From: a virus
Virus record (IMG/VR): IMGVR_UViG_3300006329_000001
Location: 98,718 to 162,717 of that record
Length of the DNA: 64,000 bases
Strand: one strand, 5' to 3'
The notes below the pieces were generated by a model. The model ran no database searches and had not been told where the DNA came from. It saw only the letters and a list, made by a program, of their open reading frames with translations. This document shows, in pieces, positions 31,431 to 41,736 of the stretch. The stretch's first letter is position 1. Each line of letters begins with the position of its first letter. The position numbers and the translations under genes are program-made.

Positions 31431-32231
31431 TTAATCGAATTCGTAAACTACTACAATACCCTGACGACCATCGCCACCTCTCTCACCGTTTCTTCCAGAT
31501 GAACCACCTGCACCGTATGCAGCATGTGATCTGTAACGCTGAGCCCATTGCTGTCTCCTGTGGGTAGTAGGAGACGAACCGCCCCAGAAACTTGTACCAC
31601 CATGTCCTAAACCTGGTGGGTTTCTGTGTGCCTGACCTGAACCACCATAGATTCTAACAGAACCTTGATTAGGGTTACCACCCAGTGATCCTTCATGTTG
31701 TTGGTTCCTGTTAGCACCTTGTCCACCACCTGATGAACAATAGTTACCAAAGGATGAAGTACCTCCATTACCACCACGAGACTGGTAATTAGTACCACCA
31801 CCACCGCCACCAACAGAGACGGAAATGGAGTTAATGTTTTCTACATTAACAATACTTTCGGTGTGTGCACCTGCGGATCCAGATTCACCATAACCTGATC
31901 CACCGCCACCACCTGCAGTGCATTTCACCCATATACGCTTAATTCCACTGGGTTTGTTCCATGTGGAATTAGAGTTATATACACTGATTGATTTTGGTCC
32001 ACCACCTGCTTCGATCTGACCCCATGACATTGATGATCCGTTAGTAGTAAGAAACTTACCTGACTGACCCGATACTGATGGGATAACCTGTGATGAAGAA
32101 CCTGATATGGTTCCGTTGATGTTGATGTTGGATACGGTTAGAGTACCATTCACTGTAATAGAACCAGAACTGAGGTCTAAACCACCAGAACCAGAAAGGT
32201 CTCTAATTGCCGATACTTTGAGGGTACTCAT
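31431..32231 (-). CDS. Glycine-rich adhesin-like tail fibre protein (copy 1)
   Basis: 266 aa. The first third has the fibre motif GKFLTTNGSSMSWG; from residue 95 on the protein is Gly-rich (GGGGSGYGESGSAG; VGGGGGGTNYQSRGGNGG), ending GRQGIVVVYEF. This is like the polyglycine-helix adhesins (T4-type gp38 of T2 and S16) that recognise host receptors. It is paralogous to 32264-33067. It has its own late promoter 25 bases upstream. Confidence 0.72.
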   Translation of the reverse strand: MSTLKVSAIRDLSGSGGLDLSSGSITVNGTLTVSNININGTISGSSSQVIPSVSGQSGKFLTTNGSSMSWGQIEAGGGPKSISVYNSNSTWNKPSGIKRIWVKCTAGGGGGSGYGESGSAGAHTESIVNVENINSISVSVGGGGGGTNYQSRGGNGGTSSFGNYCSSGGGQGANRNQQHEGSLGGNPNQGSVRIYGGSGQAHRNPPGLGHGGTSFWGGSSPTTHRRQQWAQRYRSHAAYGAGGSSGRNGERGGDGRQGIVVVYEFD

Positions 32232-32255
32232 TGATTACTCTGTCTCCTTCCTTGT

Positions 32256-32263
32256 TATTTATA
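32256..32263 (-). promoter_or_regulatory. T4-type late promoter
   Basis: Exact TATAAATA on the minus strand, 25 bases before the ATG of the first glycine-rich adhesin gene, in the 32-base gap between the two paralogues. Confidence 0.75.
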
Positions 32264-33067
32264 CTATAAAAATTCATAGACAACTATGATACCTTGGCGA
32301 CCATCGCCACCTCTTTCAGGGTTCTTACCTGATGAACCACCTGCACCGTATGCAGCATGACCCCGATATCTTTGTGCCCACTGTTGTCTTCTATGGGTTG
32401 TTGGTGAAGCACCACCCCAAAAACTACAACCACCATGTCCTAAACCTGGTGGGTTTCTATGTGCTTGAGAAGAACCACCATAGATTCTAACTGAACCTTG
32501 GTTGGGATTACCACCTAATGCACCTTCATGTTGTTGGTTACGGTTTGCACCTTGACCACCACCTGATGAGCAGTAATTACCAAAGGATGAAGTTCCTCCG
32601 TTACCACCACGAGATTGATAATTGGTACCACCACCTCCACCTCCAACTGATACTGAGATAGAGTTAATGTTGGTTACATCAACGAATGATTCGGTGTGTG
32701 CACCTGCTGCACCTGACTCTCCATATCCTGAACCACCTCCTCCACCTGCAGTACACTTAACCCAAATACGTCTGATGCCACTTGGTTTATTCCAAGTAGA
32801 ACTTGAGTTATATACTGATATAGAGTTTGGTGCTCCTCCACCACCTGATACAGCAGACCATGATATGCTTGATCCGTTAGTGTAGAGAAAACTACCTGCT
32901 TGACCACTTTGTGAGGGAATTATATACCCTGAGGATCCACTTATAGTTCCGTTGATAACCAATTTATTGACTGTTAACGAGCCATTAGCAGTGATCGCTC
33001 CACCAGAGAACGACATACCGCCTTGGTTAGATAAATCCTTTACTTGTGCGACATTTAAACGAGTCAT
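32264..33067 (-). CDS. Glycine-rich adhesin-like tail fibre protein (copy 2)
   Basis: 267 aa with the same plan as copy 1 (GSFLYTNGSSISWSA, then the Gly-rich lattice and GRQGIIVVYEF end). Protein identity is very high in the C-terminal two-thirds while the DNA has many synonymous differences, so the duplication is not recent and the sequence is under selection. Differences cluster in the loops. Overlaps the 2OG gene start by four bases. Confidence 0.72.
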   Translation of the reverse strand: MTRLNVAQVKDLSNQGGMSFSGGAITANGSLTVNKLVINGTISGSSGYIIPSQSGQAGSFLYTNGSSISWSAVSGGGGAPNSISVYNSSSTWNKPSGIRRIWVKCTAGGGGGSGYGESGAAGAHTESFVDVTNINSISVSVGGGGGGTNYQSRGGNGGTSSFGNYCSSGGGQGANRNQQHEGALGGNPNQGSVRIYGGSSQAHRNPPGLGHGGCSFWGGASPTTHRRQQWAQRYRGHAAYGAGGSSGKNPERGGDGRQGIIVVYEFL

Positions 33068-33807
33068 TGGTTATGATTTAGCTCCTTCCTTCTATTTAGC
33101 TGAGTAGGACTTATATGTTGTAACGGTTGTACCTTAAAAGCATATTTACCGTTATCTATAATTTCTGGTAAGAAATTCATACTGATAGTTCTTCTACCCT
33201 TCCAAAGATTATATATTGCTTCATATCCATGGAGCATCTCAGCGTTCCAGATGAATAACATACCCTCTTCGGGTGAGGATTGGTGAACTTCCTTTGTATA
33301 TTTATTACCTTGATTTGCTATGCGTGGTTGACGCATCTGTGACAGACTGGGTACACTGTCCTTATATGTACTTCTGTAGAAATCTAATGGTGCATGTAAT
33401 TTTGGATCGAAATCCACAAAGTATGTACCAACTATCATACAGTTATTATGATTATGCTTGATCTGCCAAGTGTGCTCTGTCTGGCACATGTTCATCCAAC
33501 AGTCTGTGATCAGCATATTAGATTCATTTAGATCATACTCTAATAATTCAGTAAAGAAATGAGTAGATGATTCTAAAAGAAAATTCTCAAAATCATTTAA
33601 CCTATCATCAAACCTTAATAAACTACTATTAGAAATATTAAAGTAATGATGTAGATTCTCTTCGGCAACGTTGTCGTTCCACTCATCATGTCCTTTAGGT
33701 ATTTCCTCAAGAACACGATCACATACATCTTTTACGACCTGTTGGTCACCACCATACCTATATTTCCCAATAAACTTGGGAAAAAATTCCTCAATCTCAA
33801 AATCCAT
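33064..33807 (-). CDS. 2OG-Fe(II) oxygenase beside the adhesins
   Basis: 247 aa. QIKHNHNNCMIVGTYFVDFD near 134-153, EGMLFIWNAEMLHGYEAIYN near 196-215 and GRRTISMNFLPEI. The core metal and Arg motifs are recognisable but the HxH is embedded in IKHNHNN, so this is a divergent member. It lies in the fibre operon, directly upstream of the glycine-rich adhesins, which makes a fibre protein a possible substrate. Confidence 0.75.
   Translation of the reverse strand: MDFEIEEFFPKFIGKYRYGGDQQVVKDVCDRVLEEIPKGHDEWNDNVAEENLHHYFNISNSSLLRFDDRLNDFENFLLESSTHFFTELLEYDLNESNMLITDCWMNMCQTEHTWQIKHNHNNCMIVGTYFVDFDPKLHAPLDFYRSTYKDSVPSLSQMRQPRIANQGNKYTKEVHQSSPEEGMLFIWNAEMLHGYEAIYNLWKGRRTISMNFLPEIIDNGKYAFKVQPLQHISPTQLNRRKELNHNQ
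33093..33100 (-). promoter_or_regulatory. Late-promoter-like site
   Basis: Minus strand GCTAAATA, 26 bases before the ATG of adhesin copy 2 and inside the end of the oxygenase gene. CTAAATA variants recur before structural genes here. Confidence 0.55.
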
Positions 33808-33810
33808 AGT

Positions 33811-35070
33811 TTAGAAATTATGTTGATTAGTCGATAAGAGATAATAGTTACCTATCGAATACGCTCCACCATCATTAAATCCGATGTTAGAGAGGTTTTT
33901 AAGGTTATTACGAGAACCTCCGTACATATTTAGATACCCGTCAGCAGAGTAATCCCCGTTGGGTTCTGAATGTGTATTGTCTCTTAACCACCATCTACCA
34001 CCATCTGTAACTCTCCAGTCATGAGTATTGTTACCACCATAATCAGCAGATCTCATGATCCTTCCAGTATAGTTGCCCCCGCCACCAGTCTTGTAGACAT
34101 CACCACAACCGACAAAGAAGTTTGGCCAGTTGCCACCATTAACTATTGTAGCATAGTTTGCTGCTGCTCTCCATGCATACTTTGATCTGCCATAGAACAT
34201 ATCAAGTCCTAAGTCAGCACCAGTATGGTATTGTCCATGATAATTAATGTTTCTACCACTACCATTAACAGGATAGAAATCATATCCACCACCATCTTCA
34301 GTAGCATCAACATACATCTGAAGTGGATTAGGCATGGAATGTGACTGAACCCAATATTGTCCACTGGTCTGTACAGCACCATATGCCACACCAAACTTCC
34401 CAGATTCCATAGCGGACTCTGGACTGGATCCATTTCCGAAATTTAATTCTGAGGCATTAACAACTCTAATACGAGAATGGGAAATATAATATGCTTCGTC
34501 TCCTCTACTCTGGTTAAGATCCGTTCTATGATCCACCTGCACACTTGCAGATGTATGAGGAATCCATCCAGATGAAAATCTTAGATAACACATAGTGCCA
34601 TCATTAGAACCGTTCCATGGTTCATAACTATAGTCATTATCACATCTACACAATAGGGTTGCACCACCTGTTACTGATCTATCATGGTTCCCTACTAATT
34701 CTCTAAATCTATTCTCATTCCACTGCTTTCGCCAGTTAGCAAATCTATTACCATCAATATTAATATGCTGATACTCATTATCCCATGAGTCTACATGGTG
34801 GATAAGACAATCATAAGATAGGTATTGATGTGCAGGGAGTCCACCTACATTAAGTTGATATGTACGTCCTGAACCACCCCAACCATGCCAGTATCCACCA
34901 CCACCACTATATCCTGGCGGTGTAGGACTAACTGACATCGAGGAAGTTTCAGAATAATTCCAGTTACTTATATAATTTCTTACATCATTTCCTTCATCAT
35001 ATACTGTCTCTCTTCGGACTGATCCTCCACCAGCTCCACCAGTTACAATTTTCGCAATTCCAATAGGCAT
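33811..35070 (-). CDS. Fibre protein with fibrinogen-like (FReD) features, 419 aa
   Basis: The segment NPLQMYVDATEDGGGYDFYP near residues 245-264 resembles the YCDM.TDGGGWT signature of fibrinogen-like carbohydrate-binding domains. Later RWWLRDNTHSEPNGDYSADG near 365 resembles the WWY..C....LNG.Y ending. Trp/Gly/Asn-rich throughout. Such domains bind sugars or acetylated groups, so a receptor-binding fibre is likely. It lies between oxygenase and fibre genes. Confidence 0.6.
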   Translation of the reverse strand: MPIGIAKIVTGGAGGGSVRRETVYDEGNDVRNYISNWNYSETSSMSVSPTPPGYSGGGGYWHGWGGSGRTYQLNVGGLPAHQYLSYDCLIHHVDSWDNEYQHINIDGNRFANWRKQWNENRFRELVGNHDRSVTGGATLLCRCDNDYSYEPWNGSNDGTMCYLRFSSGWIPHTSASVQVDHRTDLNQSRGDEAYYISHSRIRVVNASELNFGNGSSPESAMESGKFGVAYGAVQTSGQYWVQSHSMPNPLQMYVDATEDGGGYDFYPVNGSGRNINYHGQYHTGADLGLDMFYGRSKYAWRAAANYATIVNGGNWPNFFVGCGDVYKTGGGGNYTGRIMRSADYGGNNTHDWRVTDGGRWWLRDNTHSEPNGDYSADGYLNMYGGSRNNLKNLSNIGFNDGGAYSIGNYYLLSTNQHNF

Positions 35071-35072
35071 GA

Positions 35073-35930
35073 TTATTCAGTATATTGTACTTGGTTTCCA
35101 AATACGTTCCAACTTTCGCCATCAACGTAGAAGAAGTAGTTTATAACATCCCATCCACTTCCAGAACTAGGTGGTGATGCATACATTGTAGTAGTATTCT
35201 GTCCATTTATATTTACATCATTTACAGTACCAGTACCATTTACCTGTTTTATAATTATCTGTGCAGTATATACGAAACCACCGACATTAGGAACATTGTT
35301 AAAGTTAACTGAGAAGTTACCATTATAACCTGAGGGGTTAGTAGTAATAAAAATTGTTCCTTGACTATGATCTAGAGTAACACTACCACCCTTACCAAAT
35401 CCTATGAAATTTTCTTTTGTTTGTCCAAACTCAAGTGTAGAACCTGGAATTAACCTTAAGTGTTCATTGACACCAATGTTGTTAAAATATCTGTATGCAG
35501 TTAGATCTTCGTCAGGACCAATAATTGTCCATGTTGCACCATTCTCAATAGTAACAGTGTAACCGTTTGCAATAGTAATAGGAGCAGCAGTGAAACCGTT
35601 TGTAAATTCTACACCACCGTTAGCTGTTGGACCAACTGTAAGATTCTCTGATATTGTAGTTCCGTTGGTTCTAATAATAGAATTCTCACCAACTGAGGGA
35701 CCACCACCACCTACGCTATCCCAACCAGGTGAACCAGATACATCTTGTTTCCATATCTGTGCTTCATCTTCTGTAGAGTTATATACTAACGTTCCATAAG
35801 CAGGAGTACCAAGTGCATTAACTGCTGCTTGGTTAAGTTCTGGCAGATTAAGTTGCTCTGTAACTGTTAGAGCAGTAACAATCGCTCTAGTTGCAGCATC
35901 AATCTGGTTTCCAATAATCTTTGTTGACAT
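35073..35930 (-). CDS. Tail fibre-like virion protein, 285 aa
   Basis: Contains phage-fibre style segments (YGTLVYNSTEDEAQIWK near 45-61; NSIIRTNGTTISENLTVG near 83) and beta-rich repeats, with little charge. Placed in the fibre operon. Precise role unknown. Confidence 0.6.
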   Translation of the reverse strand: MSTKIIGNQIDAATRAIVTALTVTEQLNLPELNQAAVNALGTPAYGTLVYNSTEDEAQIWKQDVSGSPGWDSVGGGGPSVGENSIIRTNGTTISENLTVGPTANGGVEFTNGFTAAPITIANGYTVTIENGATWTIIGPDEDLTAYRYFNNIGVNEHLRLIPGSTLEFGQTKENFIGFGKGGSVTLDHSQGTIFITTNPSGYNGNFSVNFNNVPNVGGFVYTAQIIIKQVNGTGTVNDVNINGQNTTTMYASPPSSGSGWDVINYFFYVDGESWNVFGNQVQYTE

Positions 35931-35945
35931 AATCCCCTCGTGATG

Positions 35946-38900
35946 TTATATAACCAGTTCACGAATCTGAATAACGTCACCAGTTGCAGGTGGAGCAGAT
36001 ATACTAAAGTCAACAGCATTACCTGTTACTGTATAGTCCACACCAGGAACTTGAGCGACACCATTTAGAAATACTAAAAGTGAGAAAGCAGTGTGTCCAG
36101 GCGAAATGTTAAACGTCTGTGTTGCACCATTTCCATTATATGTAACACCGTTATTGCTATTTGCAATACCAGTTGCTAAAGAGTATTTATCTGCACAACC
36201 GTATTTACCAGTAACATCTAAGTCACCAGAAATATAAGTGTTACCACCAATCTTCATCCTGTTGGATGCGTCAGGTGACATACCAATACCATAATGAGTT
36301 ACACCACTGTATCTGTTAGATGTAATAGGTGTAGTATCACTCAATCCAATCTTGTACCATACACCAGTATCATACACCCATCCGAGTGATTGACCAGGTG
36401 CCCAGTCAATGTTATAACAAATGTCACCATTGTTAAAAGCTAACCCTGACTGTAGGTCTGGTAGTCCATTAAGTTCTTCTGCTAGGAATGTCTGCTTCAG
36501 AACTGTACCATCAGTGTTAGAGTAAGTGTACTTAAGTGACTGTATCTCATCTGATGATGTGACTTTCTTCTGGAAAGTAACAGGACCAGAGAATACTGAT
36601 TCTAACTGGTTAGACGCACCACCGATTACGGTTAGTTTGTCAGTTAAAACCAATTCAGAGAACGTTTCGATAGTTGTGTCCTCTTCACCCAACACGTTAA
36701 GTTGAGCAATATCTTCGTTAGTGATCTGACCTGTAACTGGGTTAATAACCTGGTTACCAACGAACAGTTCACCATCACTGTTAACACCAGAGTAGTATGC
36801 CACACCTGCTGCTTCCTTAAGTGACTGTGATAGTCTGACCTGTTGTGGTGATAGAACCTCAACCTGTGTAGATGGGAATGCAGTAGAGTAGTTACCTGGA
36901 CCAAATCCAAGATACTCAAACGTGTGACCTGATGCTCTCAGAATTGAGTACCTTCGTAACTCAACCTGTAGCGGAGCAACAGACTGGTCTGGATTTAATT
37001 TCAGTGCTATCTTTCTTTCTTCCTCATCACCTAAACGTGCAGTAACAACTATACTATTCAGTACGTTAGATGTAGTGTTATATCCTAAGTTATTTTCAGT
37101 CTCTAACAGTATAAACTGTGTAGTTTCCTTCGTAATAGATAACTGTTTGTTCTCATTAGGTGTTGGAGTAGCACCATCAGTGGTCTTAACTACACCCAAT
37201 ACTTCATTATCAGCAATAGAAACAGCAGGTGCAGGGTCAGCAACTGGGTTGTCTCTGTCAAATGCAGGGTAGATATCTACAGTCTGTTGTGAGAATGCGA
37301 AGTCATCAAAGTTAGATGTTGCAGGTGATACTGACGCTGATAGTAGAGTCAAATAATATATACCATCCTGTACACCTCGAATAAACTCTTGGAATGTTTC
37401 TACGTCGTAGATGTAGTAAGTTTTGCTATACGAAGGAGAGTTAGTTTCACTAGAGCGAGGCTGAAGTACGAAACCAGTAATGGGCGGTCTAGGGATTGGG
37501 AAAGCGTCCTTATCAAGGATGTATCTAAATCTGTATGTTCTGTCATTTAAGTCACGAGCGTCGGGTACACGACGGATAAAGGTAGTAGGAGTAAATCCTA
37601 GGTTTTGATACAAGTTATTAGCTTGTAGTGTGGTGTAAATGGTATTAGCGGAACTATCTACCTGAATATACCACTGTCCCCTATTAGTATCATACTTAAT
37701 AGGTGATTCATCATCACCTGCTCTAGTACCTGTAACTTCAGGACCAGCAGGGTTGATGTCTGCATAGTGTGTAGTAGGTTCACTAGCACCTGATGCAATC
37801 AATGCAACATATAATCTGTCGGGAGTATTAACGTCATCTCTTCTTGCACCAATAGTATAACCCTGAATCTTAGAGGGTGGTCTTCCTAACTGACTGGTAT
37901 ATCCATAAAGATACAGTCTAGTGGAGTCTGCCTGTGATCTTGTTGATGCAATATCAATAGTAACCCAGTTAATTGAGATCTCATCTACATCACTAAGTGA
38001 TTTAGGTGGTATAACATGAGTTAATTGACCTGCTTTATCTTTTGTAAAAGCAGTTGCTTTAAATCCTTTACTTCTGAGAGAAGTGTTACCAAAGTTTGAG
38101 TTTGAGTTGGTGATAGAGAGGTCACCGCCTGAGTCGGAGAAGAAATGATCACCGAAACCAACAGCGAACACCGAGACGACTTGGATAAACGCATCATTTG
38201 ATGCTTTAATGTGACGATGCCTCCAACTCTTTCTGTATTCGGCAAGTCCATTAATATGAGCACCAGATCCCGCAGCTTGGGGTTCATATGCTCCAGTACT
38301 TTGGTTGTATAGTACGAATGCTCTGTCATCTTTCTGCAGAGAGATACCAGTGAACTGAGCAACAACCATGGACTTAAATCCAGTTGCTTCAGCACCATCT
38401 GCGTGCATACCATTGATACCCCAAACTGATCTTAGAGAACAGTTAAAGACATATGGTGATGCTGAGTCAACTGTGTCAATTTCGACCTTAACCAGAATAT
38501 TGGAACCGATAGCATTACCTGACGGTTCAGTTGACATTTGATAAGTGAATTGGTTACCCTGAGCAGACGTTACCAAGAACGAACCATTATAGAGGAGCTG
38601 ATCCTGCTCAGTAGGACCAGTAACCCCAGATATATTAACAGCGACACCCACGGAGAATCCATGATTCTTCGGATTACCGAGTGCGTCAACTGTGAATGCT
38701 GTGGCGGTTTGTCCATTTCTTATGATTTGTGAGATAGCAAATTCGTCAGATATAGGACCAACAATTCTGTTTTCCTCAACCCTTACCTGTAACTGGTCTT
38801 GTGCGACAACACCTGATGAGTCAGGTATAGTAGCGTATGCTTTAGATATCTTCTGATAGTATAGTTCTAGGTCAGTAATATTAGCAAACTCAAAACACGT

Positions 38901-39518
38901 TAGCTTATGGTGTGAGAAGTTTGGTGCAATAGTACTTATATCGTCGCCTCTGTAATAGACTCCGTTAGTGTCTCCATCAAAAAAGGATTGCTGCCAGAAA
39001 TAGCATCCACCTGTGAGTTTAAAAATCGCAGCAGTAAGAGGCTCGTTAGTAGCAGTAATACCGAGACTACCCTGAACTGTGGGATAAGGGACGTATTTCG
39101 GAATGATTTTGGTTCGACGTAAGTCCGAACCAACAACAGAGACACCACGAGGAGCAATGATGCCACCAGCAGCTGCATTAAATTTATAAAGAACATTGCT
39201 AGAAGAAGTTAAGTCAAAGTTTGAGTTAGCATCAAAAGGTTGTATTTCATTATAATCTGCTACACCAGGTCTATTGTCAATAACATAATCTGACGGATAC
39301 AAGTATATACTGAATGCGTCGAATTCGTCATTACTTAGACCAACTCTGTATGAAAATCTTGCTACTTCTAGGAATGCACGCTGTAACGTCTTAAATGGAC
39401 GTAACGCTGAGTTACCTCTGTTATCGTAAGCATCCGAAGCATCAAAGTCGTCGGGGTTGACGTATATAATACGACCAGTCCTCGACGTGATGATATTTTT
39501 AAGACGGGTTAGTGCCAT
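35946..39518 (-). CDS. Large virion structural protein (fibre-like), 1190 aa
   Basis: The N-terminus (MALTRLKNIITSRTGRIIYV; DNRGNSALRPFKTLQRAFLE) is one I know from large structural proteins of T4-like cyanophages. The body is Gly/Ser/Thr/Asn-rich and beta-rich, consistent with a right-handed beta-helix or fibre. The C-terminal VFLNGVAQVPGVDYTV.. segment is a fibre-type beta domain. A late promoter lies 23 bases upstream. The exact position in the virion is unknown. Confidence 0.7.
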   Translation of the reverse strand: MALTRLKNIITSRTGRIIYVNPDDFDASDAYDNRGNSALRPFKTLQRAFLEVARFSYRVGLSNDEFDAFSIYLYPSDYVIDNRPGVADYNEIQPFDANSNFDLTSSSNVLYKFNAAAGGIIAPRGVSVVGSDLRRTKIIPKYVPYPTVQGSLGITATNEPLTAAIFKLTGGCYFWQQSFFDGDTNGVYYRGDDISTIAPNFSHHKLTCFEFANITDLELYYQKISKAYATIPDSSGVVAQDQLQVRVEENRIVGPISDEFAISQIIRNGQTATAFTVDALGNPKNHGFSVGVAVNISGVTGPTEQDQLLYNGSFLVTSAQGNQFTYQMSTEPSGNAIGSNILVKVEIDTVDSASPYVFNCSLRSVWGINGMHADGAEATGFKSMVVAQFTGISLQKDDRAFVLYNQSTGAYEPQAAGSGAHINGLAEYRKSWRHRHIKASNDAFIQVVSVFAVGFGDHFFSDSGGDLSITNSNSNFGNTSLRSKGFKATAFTKDKAGQLTHVIPPKSLSDVDEISINWVTIDIASTRSQADSTRLYLYGYTSQLGRPPSKIQGYTIGARRDDVNTPDRLYVALIASGASEPTTHYADINPAGPEVTGTRAGDDESPIKYDTNRGQWYIQVDSSANTIYTTLQANNLYQNLGFTPTTFIRRVPDARDLNDRTYRFRYILDKDAFPIPRPPITGFVLQPRSSETNSPSYSKTYYIYDVETFQEFIRGVQDGIYYLTLLSASVSPATSNFDDFAFSQQTVDIYPAFDRDNPVADPAPAVSIADNEVLGVVKTTDGATPTPNENKQLSITKETTQFILLETENNLGYNTTSNVLNSIVVTARLGDEEERKIALKLNPDQSVAPLQVELRRYSILRASGHTFEYLGFGPGNYSTAFPSTQVEVLSPQQVRLSQSLKEAAGVAYYSGVNSDGELFVGNQVINPVTGQITNEDIAQLNVLGEEDTTIETFSELVLTDKLTVIGGASNQLESVFSGPVTFQKKVTSSDEIQSLKYTYSNTDGTVLKQTFLAEELNGLPDLQSGLAFNNGDICYNIDWAPGQSLGWVYDTGVWYKIGLSDTTPITSNRYSGVTHYGIGMSPDASNRMKIGGNTYISGDLDVTGKYGCADKYSLATGIANSNNGVTYNGNGATQTFNISPGHTAFSLLVFLNGVAQVPGVDYTVTGNAVDFSISAPPATGDVIQIRELVI

Positions 39519-39540
39519 TGGGATCTGCTACCTATTTTAT

Positions 39541-39548
39541 TATTTATC
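39541..39548 (-). promoter_or_regulatory. T4-type late promoter
   Basis: Minus strand GATAAATA, one base off TATAAATA, 23 bases before the 1190-aa gene and overlapping the stop of the upstream gene. Confidence 0.65.
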
Positions 39549-41730
39549 CAGTGGTCTTACTGTTCAGTATTTGTGTGTAATCATCTGACTGAGACTCAAA
39601 ACCAGTTACATTATATGAGATATCAGCAGCAGAACTATAAACTAGAACGTTTTGTCCTGGACCGACTACGATACCAGTTGTGCGATCAACAGCATTTGCT
39701 GCAATCGCTTTACCATAAGCGAAATAATCTTCATCATTAACATAAGTTGTTGCAGTTGCACCTATAGACTGTCCTGTACCTATAGTTGCCACATCAAATG
39801 TCAATGATGCTCCACCTCCACCACCAAGAACGGAGTCTGTAAGAGTTACAGTATCATTTGCTTGATAGTTCTTACCACCATTGATAAGAGTTACAGTAGC
39901 AGCACCTGATCCATCGACTGTTACATCAACTTTCAGAAGTGTTCCATTACCACCTGTAGGTGTCAATCCAGTGTATGTACCTGCAGCACGAGAACCGTCA
40001 GCACCACTTACACTGTCCAGAGTTCTTCCTTTACCTGCAACAATAGTTGCCATAACTCTATTTTCATTAGCAATAGTTGGTGTATCATATATTGCATCAC
40101 CTGCTACAAATGCTGCAGAAGCACCATCAAGTGAAACTTTCAGTAAGTTAAGTGCCTTATCAAATTCATGAACATAACCCCATGGACCTGCAGTTACACC
40201 AGCTGGTTCGATAGTGTAAGTTGTCTCACCTAAAGTAAACTGATCAGCAGCAGCGAAAGGTGCACCTCTTAGTTTATAGATAAAAATCTCTTCATAAGCA
40301 GGAGCAGATACAACGTTTAGTGACCAACCAAATCCTGCGTTACTGTCAGCAGTGTTTGCTACTGCAGGTTCTGCGTATGAAGATAACGATAGTGGTGAGG
40401 TAGCAGTGATCTCAATCTCCAAATAACATCCTGCTTGTCCTGCGGTTCCTACCTTAGTTACATTAGTGGTATACTCTGTACCACTTAATGACTGAGTACC
40501 ATCAGTCTCTTCAGATAATCTGAAAGGATGTCCTGTGTTAGAAGCATCTGTCTGCCAGAATCTATATGTTCTTTCATTATTAAGGTTCTTATTCAGATAT
40601 AGTTCGTATGTATTACCACTAGCACCCTCTGCAACAATAAATCTATCTTGGTTAGTGATAGGGTTAGAAAGTTGAGAGAAGTTTAATGGTAAAGTAGCAT
40701 TAGATGTACCACCAGTAATAGTCTCACCTTCAGTAAAGAAGTTAAGATGATAATCACCTGCATCAGTTAACTGTGTAACTGTAGTACCATCATTATGGTT
40801 AACAGCAGAAGTACCGTACATACCACGAACAACAGTCAAGTCGTTACCTGCAACAGCAGAAACCTGAATTGTCTCGTTACCAATCTGTATGAAACCACCT
40901 TCTAAGAATCCAGTTGCATCTGCAAGTGTAAGAGTTGTATCACCTGCAGCGAAAGTAGCACCTTCGTTGATAGTAGATGTAGTAGCAGAGTCGATAAAGC
41001 ACTTAGCAAATGCTCCTGCAGGGATTGCACTTGCGGTTGTACCATATACTCCTCTTGTTACTGTCAATACATTGGTAGTAGTGTTAATACCAGAAGCATT
41101 AATAGATATAATTTCTGTACCAGTATTACCTGCAGTATCAGAGATCATTAACCTTGCAGCATCTGCAAGACCTGTGTTTCTTGATACGTTAACTGCTGTG
41201 GCCCCCGAAGCTACATCTGCTATAGCGACGTGAAAAGTTCCAGACTCAGTGTCTAGACTTCTCAATGTACCTGCAACACCTGATGTACCACCAGTAACTG
41301 TGTCAACACCTACTTGGAATATACCCGTTAAACTTGCGTTATCACCCGTTGTCTCAAGTAATTTCTCTACCTTAACCCATCTCTCTAAAAGAGAAGTGTC
41401 CTTAAACACATCAAGGAGTTTTGCTGTAGCTCCATTCTGGGTCGTAATATCTGCACCAGGTGTAGCATCAGTGAAACTGATACCTGGACTAATTTTTAAT
41501 TTATATTCTGATACTGGGTTCCCTTTCTGAAACTCTAATGCAGTCGTTTCATCACCATCAAGTGTTAAAATCTGATCATAGTCACGCAATGCTGCACGAT
41601 ATGTCACACCTGATCCTGAATGATTTGCTGCTGTCAATACTACAGATGCACTATTGTCTATATCAGGACTGTATAGTATTGTTGATGTCGTTGCCCCTGG
41701 TTTTGAGGCGGCTAACCTTCCTGCTGTCAT
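39544..41730 (-). CDS. Virion structural protein, 728 aa
   Basis: Low-charge, Thr/Ala/Gly-rich and beta-rich, with repeated DTAG / TVTRG(V/M)YGT segments (VLTVTRGVYGTTASAIPAG near 221 and DLTVVRGMYGTSAVNHNDG near 296), showing an internal duplication. Ends in a KTTG tail. Flanked by fibre and structural genes. Role unknown. Confidence 0.65.
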   Translation of the reverse strand: MTAGRLAASKPGATTSTILYSPDIDNSASVVLTAANHSGSGVTYRAALRDYDQILTLDGDETTALEFQKGNPVSEYKLKISPGISFTDATPGADITTQNGATAKLLDVFKDTSLLERWVKVEKLLETTGDNASLTGIFQVGVDTVTGGTSGVAGTLRSLDTESGTFHVAIADVASGATAVNVSRNTGLADAARLMISDTAGNTGTEIISINASGINTTTNVLTVTRGVYGTTASAIPAGAFAKCFIDSATTSTINEGATFAAGDTTLTLADATGFLEGGFIQIGNETIQVSAVAGNDLTVVRGMYGTSAVNHNDGTTVTQLTDAGDYHLNFFTEGETITGGTSNATLPLNFSQLSNPITNQDRFIVAEGASGNTYELYLNKNLNNERTYRFWQTDASNTGHPFRLSEETDGTQSLSGTEYTTNVTKVGTAGQAGCYLEIEITATSPLSLSSYAEPAVANTADSNAGFGWSLNVVSAPAYEEIFIYKLRGAPFAAADQFTLGETTYTIEPAGVTAGPWGYVHEFDKALNLLKVSLDGASAAFVAGDAIYDTPTIANENRVMATIVAGKGRTLDSVSGADGSRAAGTYTGLTPTGGNGTLLKVDVTVDGSGAATVTLINGGKNYQANDTVTLTDSVLGGGGGASLTFDVATIGTGQSIGATATTYVNDEDYFAYGKAIAANAVDRTTGIVVGPGQNVLVYSSAADISYNVTGFESQSDDYTQILNSKTTG

Positions 41731-41736
41731 TTTAAT

